Below, one piece after another: positions 7,377 through 7,866 of a DNA stretch of 7,866 nucleotides. The stretch spans positions 1 through 7,866 of the forward strand of contig PUNI01000480.1 in assembly GCA_003551745.1 (NCBI GenBank), written 5' to 3'. Position 1 is the first letter of the stretch; each line of letters opens with the position of its first letter. This stretch comes from Paracoccaceae bacterium (GTDB lineage Bacteria; Pseudomonadota; Alphaproteobacteria; Rhodobacterales; Rhodobacteraceae). Under the pieces are notes generated by a model. That model did not search any database. It was not told the DNA's origin and saw only the letters and a list, made by a program, of their open reading frames with translations. A program made the position numbers and the translations under genes.

Positions 7377-7866
7377 CGGGGCTCCCGCAGTTCCGAGGGT
7401 AGGTAGTTCGAAAGGCCGTTGTCCGCGAACCAGTCGAGCAGGGCCTGGGCCGGGACCTCGGATCTGGAGGAGAAGCCAGGCAGCAGCTTCTCGGCCAGCG
7501 TCATTGTGGCCCACTCTTTCTGGTATCGGTCGGCCCGCTTGGTGAACCAGTCCTTCGCGATCACTGCGGCAGCGTCATTTGCTGCGTTGGCGAACTCGAA
7601 TCCGTGCCGGTACTTCTCGATCACCGCGGCCTCGCCCTTGTCGTGCTGTAGCCGGTGCTGGGTTAAAGTCATTGGCACAGCGAAGTACGGCGGTTTCTCG
7701 CCGGTCCCTGCTCCGCGTGAGACGCGCCGGACGTGGCAGCACTGGTTACGCTGCTTGTAGCACTGATCGAGTTCGCTGAGCACCGTATCCATCGCGCCGT
7801 CAAGCGCGCTCGGCTGGCTCCTGATCCAGTCCTCGTATTCCCGCTCGGGCCCGATTGCGCGTAGGA
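7373..7866 (-). CDS. Phage HNH-like nuclease family protein (5' partial)
   Basis: The frame is open from the right edge to a TAA stop at 7375-7373, giving at least 163 residues. An internal ATG at 7792 would give 139, but no good ribosome binding site precedes it (the nearest AGGAG is about 25 bases away) and the family-like sequence continues upstream, so the start is probably beyond the window. Counting from the first full codon: EYEDWIRSQPSALDG (9-23), C35, C42, C43, HVRR (44-47), GAGTGEKP (51-58), VPMTLTQHRLQH (63-74), KGE (76-78). The HVR, G-x-G-x-K and P-x-x-x-x-x-H-x-x-x-H pattern fits small phage proteins of the HNH or recombination-nuclease type. In relatives the motif after WIR is usually PC-x-x-C; here it reads PSALDG, so that cysteine pair is absent. 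The C-terminus is helical, ending near NYLPSELREPR. It converges on the giant gene with a 4-base overlap. Nuclease function is probable but not certain. Confidence 0.6.
   Translation of the reverse strand, partial: LRAIGPEREYEDWIRSQPSALDGAMDTVLSELDQCYKQRNQCCHVRRVSRGAGTGEKPPYFAVPMTLTQHRLQHDKGEAAVIEKYRHGFEFANAANDAAAVIAKDWFTKRADRYQKEWATMTLAEKLLPGFSSRSEVPAQALLDWFADNGLSNYLPSELREPR
7376..7388. terminator. Short hairpin at the convergent gene junction
   Basis: GCGGG-GCT-CCCGC forms a perfect 5-bp GC stem with a 3-base loop. It begins on the last base of the giant gene's stop codon and lies within the last codons of the opposite gene. Neither side is followed by a T-tract, so it lacks a key part of an intrinsic terminator. 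It may pause or help end transcription in both directions, or may be chance in GC-rich DNA. Confidence 0.2.

Noticed and set aside
7360..7545. 61-codon + strand frame overlapping the end of the giant gene
   Set aside because: It is Pro-, Arg- and Ser-rich, shows no motif, and overlaps both supported genes.
7419..7760. 113-codon open frame on the + strand after the giant gene
   Set aside because: It is antisense to the HNH-like gene, whose His/Cys pattern is much more convincing.

Overview
This GC-rich window looks like part of a tailed-phage or prophage genome, probably infecting a high-GC proteobacterium (inferred from composition and gene types; the host is not identified). It is almost entirely one giant open reading frame on the + strand, followed by the 3' part of a second gene on the - strand. 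No RNA genes, CRISPR arrays, insertion sequences or attachment sites were recognised.

Bases 3-7376 encode at least 2,454 residues of a phage 'polyvalent' protein, one of the very large multidomain proteins thought to be packaged and injected with phage DNA. In order it carries: a highly charged, disordered N-terminal linker; a strawberry-notch (Sbno)-type superfamily 2 helicase resembling the helicase half of the P1 antirestriction protein DarB; a helicase-associated middle region; a small Trp-containing module; a zincin-like metallopeptidase with an HE-x-x-GH motif; a long unassigned stretch; and a C-terminal region resembling the large polyvalent protein-associated domain LPD38, ending in a charged helix. 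The frame is open at the left edge, so the true N-terminus and perhaps further domains lie outside the window.

Bases 7373-7866 on the - strand hold the 3' part of a second gene. Its product has a His/Cys pattern typical of small phage HNH-like nuclease proteins, although the usual first cysteine pair appears replaced. The two genes converge and their stop codons overlap, with a short perfect hairpin at the junction.

The likely theme is a DNA-entry or host-takeover module: the giant protein would act on incoming DNA or on host defences, and the small convergent gene belongs to a separately transcribed set of DNA-metabolism genes. These roles come from family knowledge and inference, not from anything the sequence proves directly.
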